This document shows positions 7,585 through 14,397 of a stretch of DNA of 14,397 nucleotides, piece by piece. The stretch is taken from assembly GCA_947040475.1 (NCBI GenBank), contig CAMRBT010000020.1:1-14397 (forward strand). The letters run 5' to 3'. The notes under the pieces were generated by a model, which saw only the letters and a program-made list of their open reading frames with translations, ran no database searches and was not told where the DNA came from. The stretch's first letter is position 1; every line of letters begins with the position of its first letter. Made by a program: the position numbers and the translations under genes. Source of the stretch: an uncultured Brevinema sp. GTDB taxonomy: Bacteria > Spirochaetota > Brevinematia > Brevinematales > Brevinemataceae.

Positions 7585-8577
7585 ATGAATATATCTAAAT
7601 CAAAAATAATTATAATAATTATTATATTAGCCGCTGTAGGTTTAGCGACCTATAGAATCTTATCAAATAGAAAAGTAGACAAAAAAGAAGTGGACAATAG
7701 AACTACCGTTCTTGTTCAAAAAGCAGCAGCTGGTTCTTTACAACGCTTTTTGGACCTATACGGCGAATTAAAAGCGGACAACGAAGTTTCTTTGACTTCT
7801 CCTGTAACTGGTAAAGTTTTACGTTTTAACAGATACGAAGGTGAATCAGTGAGACGAAATCAATCAGTAGTTTCTATTGATAGATTTGAAGTCGGTGCTC
7901 GTTATGCAGCAGCACCTGTGGCAAGTCCTGTTAATGGTGTTGTTACTCGTATTTTAGTATCTGAAGGTGCTGACGTTACTGTTGGAACTCCTGTTGCTAT
8001 GGTTGGTGATATCAACAAATTAGAAGCTGTTATCCAAGTGCCTGAATCTTCTGCTCCAGAAGTGAAAGTTGGACAAAAAGTATATTTTAAAACAAGAGCT
8101 ATTCCAAATCGTATTTTTGAAGGAAAAATCACAAGACGTGATCTTTCTCTCAATCCCGAAACGAGATCTCTTACCGTAAGAGCTGATATTCCCAATAAAG
8201 ATCATGTATTGTTTTCTGGGATTTTTGCCGAAAGTTTTGTTTTTATTGAAGAAGCGACAAATGTTTATGTTGTCCCTGAATCAGCATTAGCAAAAACAAA
8301 AGAAGGTGGAGATGCTATTTTTGTTAATAAAGATGAGATTGCAGTTCTAACACCTGTTGAAATTTCTTTGCGTTATAGAGATCAAGTGGCAATTGCTTCT
8401 GGAATTAATGAAGGTGATGAAATGATAGTGTTTGGTAGAGAATACTTAAGTGATGGTGCACCTATTAGACCTTTACCACAAGTTTCAGAAGTTACAAATG
8501 CTACAGAACCACCATCTGAAACAAATGTTATAGATGGTGAAAAAACAAAACCTAAAAAAAATAGAAGAAAAAAATAA
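7585..8577 (+). CDS. RND efflux periplasmic adaptor (membrane fusion protein) without the alpha-hairpin domain
   Basis: The 330-residue protein has a positively charged start and a very hydrophobic anchor (residues 7-23), leaving the rest in the periplasm. The two half-lipoyl motifs lie at about 67-98 (SPVTGKVLRFNRYEGESV) and 111-142 (ASPVNGVVTRILVSEGADV). Only about 12 residues (99-110) join them, where AcrA has a coiled-coil hairpin of some 60 residues that reaches TolC. A beta-barrel domain (143-215) and a membrane-proximal domain (216-295) follow. The same absence is known in BesA of Borrelia burgdorferi. The C-terminus (298-330) is an acidic then very basic tail ending in KPKKNRRKK. No lipobox is present. 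AAGGGG at 7568-7573 is a ribosome site with a rather long 11-base gap. It sits between the channel and pump genes, 12 bp from the latter. Confidence 0.9.
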   Translation: MNISKSKIIIIIIILAAVGLATYRILSNRKVDKKEVDNRTTVLVQKAAAGSLQRFLDLYGELKADNEVSLTSPVTGKVLRFNRYEGESVRRNQSVVSIDRFEVGARYAAAPVASPVNGVVTRILVSEGADVTVGTPVAMVGDINKLEAVIQVPESSAPEVKVGQKVYFKTRAIPNRIFEGKITRRDLSLNPETRSLTVRADIPNKDHVLFSGIFAESFVFIEEATNVYVVPESALAKTKEGGDAIFVNKDEIAVLTPVEISLRYRDQVAIASGINEGDEMIVFGREYLSDGAPIRPLPQVSEVTNATEPPSETNVIDGEKTKPKKNRRKK

Positions 8578-8589
8578 AAGGAGCTAGAA

Positions 8590-11500
8590 ATGTCTATTAT
8601 AGAAACATCGGTTAAAAAACCAGTTGCTATGTCTATGCTCCTATCTATAGTTATGGCTGTAGGAGTATTTGCTTCCCTAAAATTACCTGTGGATTTTTTA
8701 CCAGATATTGAATCCCCTGTATTGACAGTTAGTACTGATTATACAGGTGCTGGACCTGAAGAGGTAGAAGTATCTGTCACCAGACCTTTAGAAAATGTTC
8801 TTTCTACGGTAGAAGACCTTGATGAGATTACATCAACATCAATGGAAGGTAATTCTACGGTTCGTTTAGAATTTGCATGGGGATCTGATTTAGATCAAGC
8901 TATGTTTAATGTTCGTGAAAAAATTGATATTATTAGAAACAATCTTCCTGATGAATCTGATTCTCCTCAAATTTTCAAATTTTCTACAGATATGATTCCT
9001 GTTATGGGATTGTTGATGGCTGGTATTGATGACTTAGCTACAGCTTACGATCTAGCAGAAAATCAAATTAAAAAATCATTAGAACAAATTCCTGGCGTTG
9101 GTCAGGTTGATGTGTCTGGTGGTATTCAAACAGAAGTTCATGTGGAATTAACTCAAAATAGACTACAAGCCTACAACCTTGATGCTGAAACAGTAGCCCA
9201 AATAGTAGGTGCAAATGATGTGTCTACTGCTGGTGGTTATGTTTATCAAGGGGCTTATAAGTTTGGTATTCGTACTGATGCAGAACTAAAAAACTTAGAA
9301 GATTTCAGAAATATAGTTATTGACTATAGAGCAGGATCTCCTATTCTACTCAAAGATATTGCTGAAGTTTATTATGGCGGTAACGAAGATAATTCGCTTA
9401 TGTTTGTTACAGGTCCTGGTATTGAAGACGAATCTCCTGTTTTAGGAGGACGTGGTGCTGTTGTTATTGAGATCACTAAGTCTTCAGGTGCTAATACTGT
9501 TGAAGTAGAGAGATTAGTCCAAGAACATCTTATAGAACTCAAAAAAACACTTCCTCCTTCTGTAACAATTTCAGAAATGTACAACACTGCAGAAAAAATT
9601 AATGAATCTATGGCTAATGTTACTTCTTCAGCTTTTCAAGGTGGCTTATTTGCTTTATTAATTATCTTCTTTTACCTTTGGGATTGGAGATCACTATTAG
9701 TAATAGGACTTTCTATTCCAACTTCTATCATTACAACATTTATTGCTATGTTAGCTGCTGATACTAGTTTTAATATTATTTCTATGGCTGGATTAACCTT
9801 AGCAATAGGAATGATGGTTGACTCGTCCATTGTGGTGTTAGAAAATGTTTTTCGACATAGAGCCGAAGGACAAGGAAAAATTAATGCCTCTATTAATGGT
9901 GCTCAAGAAGTAGGGTTGGCTATAACGGCATCGACTTTTACGACAATTGCTGTGTTCCTGCCGATTTTATTTGTCGAAGGGATGATGGCACAACTTTTTA
10001 GAGATCTTGTTATTACTGTTGTTGTTGGTTTATTAGCATCCTTATTAATTTCTATTACTCTTGTTCCTATGCTTTGTTCTATCTTAATTAAAGAAGTTCA
10101 TATGGAAGGTTTTGATTCTAGCGAAGAAGAAATTATTCCAGAATACAAAAGACAAAACATGCGTTTTAATGATAGAATTCTTCATGATGTTGACTTTGCT
10201 TATAAACACGCTTTAGAGTGGTGTATAGCCCATAAAAAATTAGTAGTTTATGGGGGAAATATAGCGGTTATTGTTCTCTTAGTATTTTTTACGATGATTT
10301 CAGCAAAAGAATATATGCCTACAAATGATGATGGACAATTTACTGTCAATCTCACTTACCCTTTAGGTACTAAATACCAATATAACGAAGCACTTTCTCG
10401 TGAGATCTTAAAAGAACTCAGAGATGCCATAGGTGAAGATCTTGAACTTATTGGTTTACAAGTAAAAAATAGTAAAGGTCATTTTGGAGCTTCTTTAGAT
10501 CATAAATCTAAAATGAGAGTAACTCTTACTTCTCGTGCCGATAGAGATGAAACCGTTAATCAAATTGTTGATAGAGTAAGACCTATCCTAGCAAAATATC
10601 CTGTCAAAAGTTATATTTCTGTTGGTGGTGGTATGGGTGGTGGATCCGGTGGAGAACCTATTGAGATTCAAATCCAAGGAAACGACTTAGAAGTTAGTGA
10701 AAAACTCTCTGAGCAATTACTGGTAATACTTGAGGACATTGAAGGGATTGATAACCCAAGAAACACCTCTGATGGTGGTGTTCCTGAAGTTGTATTAAAA
10801 CCTGATAGAATTGCCCTAGCACAAGCTGGACTTTCTCCTATTACTTTATTCAATTCAATTCGTACTGCTTTTGGTGGACGTGTAGCGACCACAATCTTAG
10901 GCACTACTGGTAATGATATTGATGCACGGGTACGTGTTAGAGACGAGGATAGAACTTCTATTGACTCCTTATTAAATCTTAACATTCCTGTTCCTTCAGG
11001 ACAATCAGTACCTTTTAGAACCTTAGTAGAAGCAACACAACGTTTAGGTCCTGCAGAGATCGAAAGAGCGGATTCCATTCGTGTCTTAACAATTAAAGCA
11101 GCGACAACAGGTGCTTTTGAAAAAGATGTGACTGGTGCTGTAGCTGCAATTCAACAAGTAATATCAGAAAAAATGTTTATCCCTTCTGGTACCAGCATTG
11201 TTTTCAAAGGTGATGCAGAAGAAACAGCAGAAAGTATGATGTCCTTATTATTGGCGTTTTTTGTATCTATTTTTATAGTTTATGCATTGATGGCAGCACA
11301 ATTTGAATCTTATATTGCTCCTTTAGTTATTATGATTTCTGTTCCTTTTGGAGCTTTAGGATCTATGATTTTATTGTTTTTAACAGGACATTCATTAAAT
11401 GTTTATTCGGCAATCGGTGTGGTTATTCTGGTGGGTATCGTTATTAATAATGGTATTGTTCTAATCGACTATATCAACACCTTATTAGCACAAAAAGTCC

Positions 11501-11748
11501 CCGAAGATGAAGCTGCAATTATTGCAGGAGTCCGAAGAATTCGCCCTGTGTGTATGACTACCTTTACAACAATATTAGGAATGTTCCCAATGGCTTTAGG
11601 GCTTGGAGAAGGTGGAGATACTTATGCACCTCTTGCAACCTCAGTTATTGGAGGATTAGTTCTTTCTACATTCTTTACGCTCCTCGTTGTGCCAACAGCT
11701 TATGCTGGAATCCGAAAACGATTCCCATTTGTAATTAGAGAAGATTAA
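8590..11748 (+). CDS. RND efflux transporter permease subunit (AcrB/HAE family)
   Basis: This is a full-length 1052-residue inner-membrane pump, proton-driven and expected to export drugs, lipophilic compounds or envelope lipids through the adaptor and channel encoded upstream. The N-terminal helix and IKLPV/FLPDIESP-type motif (30-44) are typical. The two large periplasmic loops lie at about 32-345 and 575-880, and each half has six membrane segments. In segment 4 the motif is GMMVDSSIVVLENV (407-420): D411 matches AcrB D407, but S412 stands where AcrB has D408. In segment 10, GIVINNGIVLIDYIN (949-963) has N953 where AcrB has K940. A glycine-rich run (678-688) lies in the second porter loop. 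AAGGAG at 8578-8583 is the ribosome site. It is the last gene of the operon, with a terminator at 11773-11812. Confidence 0.94.
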   Translation: MSIIETSVKKPVAMSMLLSIVMAVGVFASLKLPVDFLPDIESPVLTVSTDYTGAGPEEVEVSVTRPLENVLSTVEDLDEITSTSMEGNSTVRLEFAWGSDLDQAMFNVREKIDIIRNNLPDESDSPQIFKFSTDMIPVMGLLMAGIDDLATAYDLAENQIKKSLEQIPGVGQVDVSGGIQTEVHVELTQNRLQAYNLDAETVAQIVGANDVSTAGGYVYQGAYKFGIRTDAELKNLEDFRNIVIDYRAGSPILLKDIAEVYYGGNEDNSLMFVTGPGIEDESPVLGGRGAVVIEITKSSGANTVEVERLVQEHLIELKKTLPPSVTISEMYNTAEKINESMANVTSSAFQGGLFALLIIFFYLWDWRSLLVIGLSIPTSIITTFIAMLAADTSFNIISMAGLTLAIGMMVDSSIVVLENVFRHRAEGQGKINASINGAQEVGLAITASTFTTIAVFLPILFVEGMMAQLFRDLVITVVVGLLASLLISITLVPMLCSILIKEVHMEGFDSSEEEIIPEYKRQNMRFNDRILHDVDFAYKHALEWCIAHKKLVVYGGNIAVIVLLVFFTMISAKEYMPTNDDGQFTVNLTYPLGTKYQYNEALSREILKELRDAIGEDLELIGLQVKNSKGHFGASLDHKSKMRVTLTSRADRDETVNQIVDRVRPILAKYPVKSYISVGGGMGGGSGGEPIEIQIQGNDLEVSEKLSEQLLVILEDIEGIDNPRNTSDGGVPEVVLKPDRIALAQAGLSPITLFNSIRTAFGGRVATTILGTTGNDIDARVRVRDEDRTSIDSLLNLNIPVPSGQSVPFRTLVEATQRLGPAEIERADSIRVLTIKAATTGAFEKDVTGAVAAIQQVISEKMFIPSGTSIVFKGDAEETAESMMSLLLAFFVSIFIVYALMAAQFESYIAPLVIMISVPFGALGSMILLFLTGHSLNVYSAIGVVILVGIVINNGIVLIDYINTLLAQKVPEDEAAIIAGVRRIRPVCMTTFTTILGMFPMALGLGEGGDTYAPLATSVIGGLVLSTFFTLLVVPTAYAGIRKRFPFVIRED

Positions 11749-11755
11749 AATTAAC

Positions 11756-11813
11756 AAAAGAACATTATGTTCAAAAAAAAGACAGGTAGTATAATGCTAT
11801 CTGTCTTTTTTTG
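11756..11813 (+). repeat. 58-bp intergenic repeat, copy 1 (dyad plus terminator)
   Basis: This segment recurs at 14306-14362 with only one substitution (C to T at 11772) and one missing A. It consists of AAAA, a perfect 13-bp dyad GAACATTATGTTC (11760-11772), an A tract and a terminator hairpin. The match covers the loop as well as the arms, so it is a real sequence repeat and not two independent terminators that happen to look alike. Confidence 0.92.
11773..11812. terminator. Intrinsic terminator of the efflux operon
   Basis: The stem pairs GACAGGTAG (11781-11789) with CTATCTGTC (11797-11805), with one G/T pair and a 7-base TATAATG loop. Eight A residues lie upstream and seven T residues downstream, extending the pairing and giving a U tail in either direction. 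It begins about 25 bp after the pump stop codon. Confidence 0.92.
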
Positions 11814-11830
11814 CGTTTAAAACTTTTTGT

Positions 11831-11880
11831 GTACTCTTTAATTTTTTGGTGCTATATGTTATGATGTAGTTAGTTAATTA
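11831..11880 (+). repeat. 50-bp promoter-region repeat, copy A
   Basis: It aligns without gaps to 12968-13017 at 41 of 50 positions, and at 30 of the first 32. The conserved part includes the spacer between the promoter elements, which is not normally conserved, so the likeness goes beyond two promoters with similar boxes. Confidence 0.85.
11837..11865 (+). promoter_or_regulatory. Extended -10 promoter of the DUF2806 gene
   Basis: TATGAT (11860-11865) is preceded by TG at 11857-11858, one base away, which is an extended -10 element. A weak -35 (TTTAAT, 11837-11842) lies 17 bases upstream. Transcription near 11872 would leave a leader of about 24 bases. Confidence 0.7.
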
Positions 11881-11883
11881 TTA

Positions 11884-11889
11884 AGAGGA
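11884..11889 (+). promoter_or_regulatory. Ribosome binding site fixing the start of the DUF2806 gene
   Basis: AGAGGA directly abuts the ATG at 11890 but lies 6 bases before the in-frame ATG at 11896, so the second ATG is the better start. Confidence 0.65.
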
Positions 11890-11895
11890 ATGAAT

Positions 11896-12918
11896 ATGGA
11901 TGATAATACAAAAATAGTGGTTAAAGCAGATGTTAATAAAGGTTTAACCCAAATAGGGAATGGGCTTGGAGCTATACCTATACTTGGAGATCTTTTTTTA
12001 AAACAAGCTCATCGTAAATATATATCTGAACAAAAAATAAAACTCCACGCATCTCTTTCTGAGCAACAAATCAAACAATACAATGAAGATATTGATAATA
12101 AACTGGCATATTTTGATATTGATAAAAATGAAATAGTTTATTTTAATGAGATAGAAGATCCTAGAATTAGAGCTGCAACTCGTAAAGAGGCACTTAAAGA
12201 AATAAGACAGGAAAAAATACTGGATTATGTTTTAGAAGAATTAGAAAATAAAAATATAAAGTTAGAAGATATGGTTATAGGTGTGGATACAGATTATTTG
12301 AATGAAGAGTTTCTCCCCTATTGGGATAAATATTCTGATGATATGAGGAGAGCTAAACTCCAAAATCTTTGGGCTAAAATATTAGTACAGGAAATGCAAA
12401 ATCCTCACACTATCTCTATTCGTACGATGGAATTTGTTAAAACTTTATCCACGAGAGATGCGAATATTTTTAATGAAATACTACCCTATGTGATAGGTAA
12501 TCTCATGATACCTAATATCTATAATGTGCTTCACCCTCTAGATTTACAACATTTAGAACATCTTGGTTTACTCTTGGGAAACAGGGCTTTTCCTTTAGGA
12601 AAAGAGGATGTGTTATCATTAGGAAAACAGGCTCTTACATCTGATAAATTTAATTTTTCTAGTTATTCTCTAAGTGATATAGGAAAGGAATTATATCTCA
12701 TCGCTGATGTGGGAGATTGTGATTTTGACAAATTAGAAGAAGCTTTTGAATATGATAAATTGGTTAAAATTAATGATAAAATGAGTTTTCATAGCATGAT
12801 CAGTGAGGCAAAATGTGAAACTATTCCTTTTAGAATTTATCAAAAAACAGAACAGAAGAATGATATAAGACAAAATTATGCTCATCTACCGAGATTATCA
12901 CTAGAGCCTAATATCTAA
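11896..12918 (+). CDS. DUF2806-type protein of unknown function
   Basis: From the preferred start the protein has 340 residues; the ATG at 11890 would add two. It resembles the DUF2806/TIGR03899 family: a glycine-containing N-terminal stretch (GLTQIGNGLGAIPILGDLFL, residues 16-35), then charged helices rich in Lys and Glu (about 36-125). The conserved core follows at about 133-195, with DYLNEEFLPYWDKYSDDMR, LQNLWAKILVQE, SIRTMEFVKTLSTRDANIF. A C-terminal part has LSDIGKELYLIADV near 259-272. No signal peptide and no clear catalytic motif are seen; the hydrophobic N-terminal stretch could touch a membrane. Family function is unknown, although its members occur sporadically. It shares its promoter segment with the downstream permease, 149 bp away, and has no obvious terminator of its own. 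Confidence 0.7.
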   Translation: MDDNTKIVVKADVNKGLTQIGNGLGAIPILGDLFLKQAHRKYISEQKIKLHASLSEQQIKQYNEDIDNKLAYFDIDKNEIVYFNEIEDPRIRAATRKEALKEIRQEKILDYVLEELENKNIKLEDMVIGVDTDYLNEEFLPYWDKYSDDMRRAKLQNLWAKILVQEMQNPHTISIRTMEFVKTLSTRDANIFNEILPYVIGNLMIPNIYNVLHPLDLQHLEHLGLLLGNRAFPLGKEDVLSLGKQALTSDKFNFSSYSLSDIGKELYLIADVGDCDFDKLEEAFEYDKLVKINDKMSFHSMISEAKCETIPFRIYQKTEQKNDIRQNYAHLPRLSLEPNI

Positions 12919-12967
12919 AACAATATAGTTATTATCCTGAGAAACACAAATAAAACTATTCTTTGGA

Positions 12968-13017
12968 GTGCTCTTTAATTTTTTGGTACTATATGTTATA
13001 ATAAGCTTGATTAATTA
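12968..13017 (+). repeat. 50-bp promoter-region repeat, copy B
   Basis: This is the partner of 11831-11880. Differences concentrate downstream of the -10 element; the segment from upstream of the -35 to the -10 is almost unchanged. Confidence 0.85.
12974..13002 (+). promoter_or_regulatory. Extended -10 promoter of the Mtr-like permease gene
   Basis: TATAAT (12997-13002) is perfect and preceded by TG at 12994-12995. TTTAAT (12974-12979) lies 17 bases upstream as a weak -35. Transcription near 13009 leaves a leader of about 59 bases, too short for a T-box or classical attenuator, and no stable hairpin is seen in it. Confidence 0.78.
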
Positions 13018-13067
13018 TAGAGAAAGAAAAATTCAAATATAATTATATAAATATCTAGGAGGGTACT

Positions 13068-14294
13068 ATGTCTAAATCATTAGCAAAGCCATCGATTTTT
13101 GGTGGTACGATGATTGTAGCGGGCACAGCAATTGGAGCAGGTATGCTCGCTTTACCTACAGTTTCTGCTGGTATGTGGATTGGTTGGGCTTCTATTCTTT
13201 TACTTTTAACATGCTTTTGTATGCTTCGTTCTAGTCAGGCTATTTTAGAAGTGAATATGCATTTTGAACCAGGTGCTAGTTTTCACTCTCTTGTAAAAGC
13301 TACTCTAGGGACAAAATGGAGTATTATTAATGGACTTTCAATTTCTTTTGTTCTTTATATTTTGGTATATGCTTATATTAGTGGCGGAAGCTCAATGGTT
13401 TCTTATCTTTTTGAGGCAATAGGTGGATTTAATATAGATAGAAGAATAGCTAGCTTACTGTTTGCCGTGGTACTGATTACTTGTGTTTGGGCTAGTACAT
13501 GGTTAGTTGATAAAACATCTGTTATTATGATGGGTATTATGGTAGTAACTTTTTTTATTTCTATGGGTGGTTTGTTTCCTACTATTAGCATAACTAATGT
13601 CTTTGATGAAAATGGAAATATACTCTATTTGTGGGCAGCAGTGTCAACATTTTTAACGTCTTTTTGCTTTCATGGTAGTGTGCCTAGTTTAGTGAAGTAT
13701 TTTGGTAAAGATCCAATCAGTATTAATAAATGTTTAATATATGGAACATTAATTGCTTTAGCTTGTTATTGTATTTGGATTTTTGTTGCCAGTGGAAATA
13801 TTTCACGAGATGGTTTTAAAGTAGTTATTGCCTCAGGTGGTAATGTTGGAGCTTTAATTCAAACTGCTAATGTTGGTATTTCTAGTGGATTGATTGTTAG
13901 AGCTTTAGATACTTTCGCATCTCTTGCTATTGCTACTTCCTTTTTGGGAGCAGGTTTAGGTTTATTCGATTATTTAGCAGATCTCTTTAAATTTGATGAT
14001 TCCCCTGTAGGACGAGGAAAAACTACTCTTATTACTTTTGTTCCTCCGTTAATTGGTGGTATCTTTTTTCCTGAAGGATTTATAGGTGCTATTGCTTGGG
14101 CAGGATTGTTCTCTGTTATTTGGTCTGTTATTGTTCCATCTTTAATGGTATTAAAAGTCCGTCAACAATATGGTGAAATTGAATACTCTCCTTTCAAAGG
14201 GAAATTCATTCCTTATATGTTGATAGGATACGGTGTTATAGCTGGTCTTTGTCATATTCTTGTTGTATTTAAACTTCTTCCAGAATTTAAATAA
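13068..14294 (+). CDS. mtr: Aromatic amino acid permease, Mtr/TnaB/TyrP family, most like the tryptophan permease Mtr
   Basis: This 408-residue inner-membrane protein with about 11 membrane segments belongs to the hydroxy/aromatic amino acid permease family, which imports Trp or Tyr with protons. The substrate-site glycine motif GTAIGAGMLALP lies at 19-30. The central signature is FHGSVPSLVKYFGKDP (201-216), and GLGLFDYLADLFKFDDSPVGR (296-316) follows. Shared wording with E. coli Mtr (VLYILVYAYIS, KYFGKDP, KCLIYGTLIALACYCIW, ending LLPEFK) favours Mtr over TyrP, but substrate choice between Trp and Tyr cannot be proved from this. AGGAGGG at 13057-13063 is a strong ribosome site. It has its own promoter, a copy of that in front of the DUF2806 gene, and ends at a terminator repeated from the efflux operon. 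Confidence 0.92.
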   Translation: MSKSLAKPSIFGGTMIVAGTAIGAGMLALPTVSAGMWIGWASILLLLTCFCMLRSSQAILEVNMHFEPGASFHSLVKATLGTKWSIINGLSISFVLYILVYAYISGGSSMVSYLFEAIGGFNIDRRIASLLFAVVLITCVWASTWLVDKTSVIMMGIMVVTFFISMGGLFPTISITNVFDENGNILYLWAAVSTFLTSFCFHGSVPSLVKYFGKDPISINKCLIYGTLIALACYCIWIFVASGNISRDGFKVVIASGGNVGALIQTANVGISSGLIVRALDTFASLAIATSFLGAGLGLFDYLADLFKFDDSPVGRGKTTLITFVPPLIGGIFFPEGFIGAIAWAGLFSVIWSVIVPSLMVLKVRQQYGEIEYSPFKGKFIPYMLIGYGVIAGLCHILVVFKLLPEFK

Positions 14295-14305
14295 GAGTAT
14301 CTTAT

Positions 14306-14362
14306 AAAAGAACATTATGTTTAAAAAAAGACAGGTAGTATAATGCTATCTGTCTTTTTTTG
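14306..14362 (+). repeat. 57-bp intergenic repeat, copy 2 (dyad plus terminator)
   Basis: This matches 11756-11813 except for one base change, which breaks the outer pair of the dyad (GAACATTATGTTT, 14310-14322), and one fewer A. The two copies stand in direct orientation and enclose the DUF2806 and permease genes. Confidence 0.92.
14323..14361. terminator. Intrinsic terminator of the Mtr-like permease gene
   Basis: The hairpin is the same as at 11773-11812: stem 14330-14338 with 14346-14354, TATAATG loop, seven A before and seven T after. It starts 29 bp past the stop codon. Confidence 0.92.
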
Positions 14363-14378
14363 AACACACTGTGTTTTT
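14363..14378 (+). other. Short dyad followed by a T run
   Basis: AACACACTGTGTT (14363-14375) is a perfect 13-bp dyad with a one-base centre, running into TTTTT (14374-14378). It directly follows the copy-2 terminator. It could be a weak second terminator, or a site for the next gene outside the window. The stem would be short once a usable loop is allowed. Confidence 0.35.
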
Positions 14379-14397
14379 ATAAATTAACAAATCTTCG

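Noticed and set aside
10668..11078. Reverse-strand 136-residue open frame inside the pump gene, and similar frames opposite other genes
   Set aside because: These lie opposite strongly supported coding sequence, have no ribosome sites and show no family likeness.
11760..11772. LexA-type SOS box
   Set aside because: The Gram-positive SOS box is GAAC-N4-GTTC. Here the spacing is five bases, and the dyad lies at the end of an operon just before a terminator, not in a promoter.
12919..12967. Terminator after the DUF2806 gene
   Set aside because: ATAGTT and AACTAT can pair, but the arms are only 6 AT-rich bp with a loop over 20 bases and no T run follows.

Overview
The window is AT-rich (judged by eye, clearly below 40% GC). 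It codes for envelope functions of a Gram-negative-type (two-membrane) bacterium: an O-antigen ligase/polymerase-like protein, an LpxB-like glycosyltransferase homologue, MurD, a complete TolC/adaptor/RND efflux operon and an Mtr-type aromatic amino acid permease. The lineage cannot be fixed from this sequence. The RND adaptor lacks the coiled-coil alpha-hairpin, as BesA of the spirochaete Borrelia does, and base composition is low in GC. A spirochaete such as a Brachyspira- or Brevinema-like organism is therefore a reasonable but unproven guess.

Layout. (1) 1-1238, minus strand: a polytopic Wzy/WaaL-like membrane protein that runs off the left edge. It has a near-consensus promoter at 1270-1298. 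(2) 1358-3184, plus strand: an LpxB-like protein followed 12 bp later by a small P-loop kinase-like ATPase. (3) 3235-3276: a strong bidirectional terminator between convergent genes. (4) 3284-4462, minus strand: an NtrC-type sigma-54 response regulator that ends without a DNA-binding domain. (5) Divergent from it, with clear sigma-70-type promoters on both sides: murD, 4619-5941. (6) 6038-11748, plus strand: an outer-membrane channel, periplasmic adaptor and RND pump operon, closed by a terminator. (7) 11831-14362, plus strand: a DUF2806-type protein of unknown function and an Mtr-like permease.

The last region shows the most unusual structure. The DUF2806 gene and the permease gene are each preceded by nearly the same 50-bp promoter segment, both with an extended -10 element. 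The two-gene segment is also flanked by two nearly identical 57-58-bp repeats, each made of a small dyad plus a terminator hairpin. The sequence thus contains two copies of a promoter module and two copies of a terminator module. This suggests duplication, cassette-like insertion, or a shared regulon.

No tRNA, rRNA, CRISPR array, transposase or integrase was recognised. No stretch over 300 bases lacks a gene; the longest intergenic gaps are about 150 bp.
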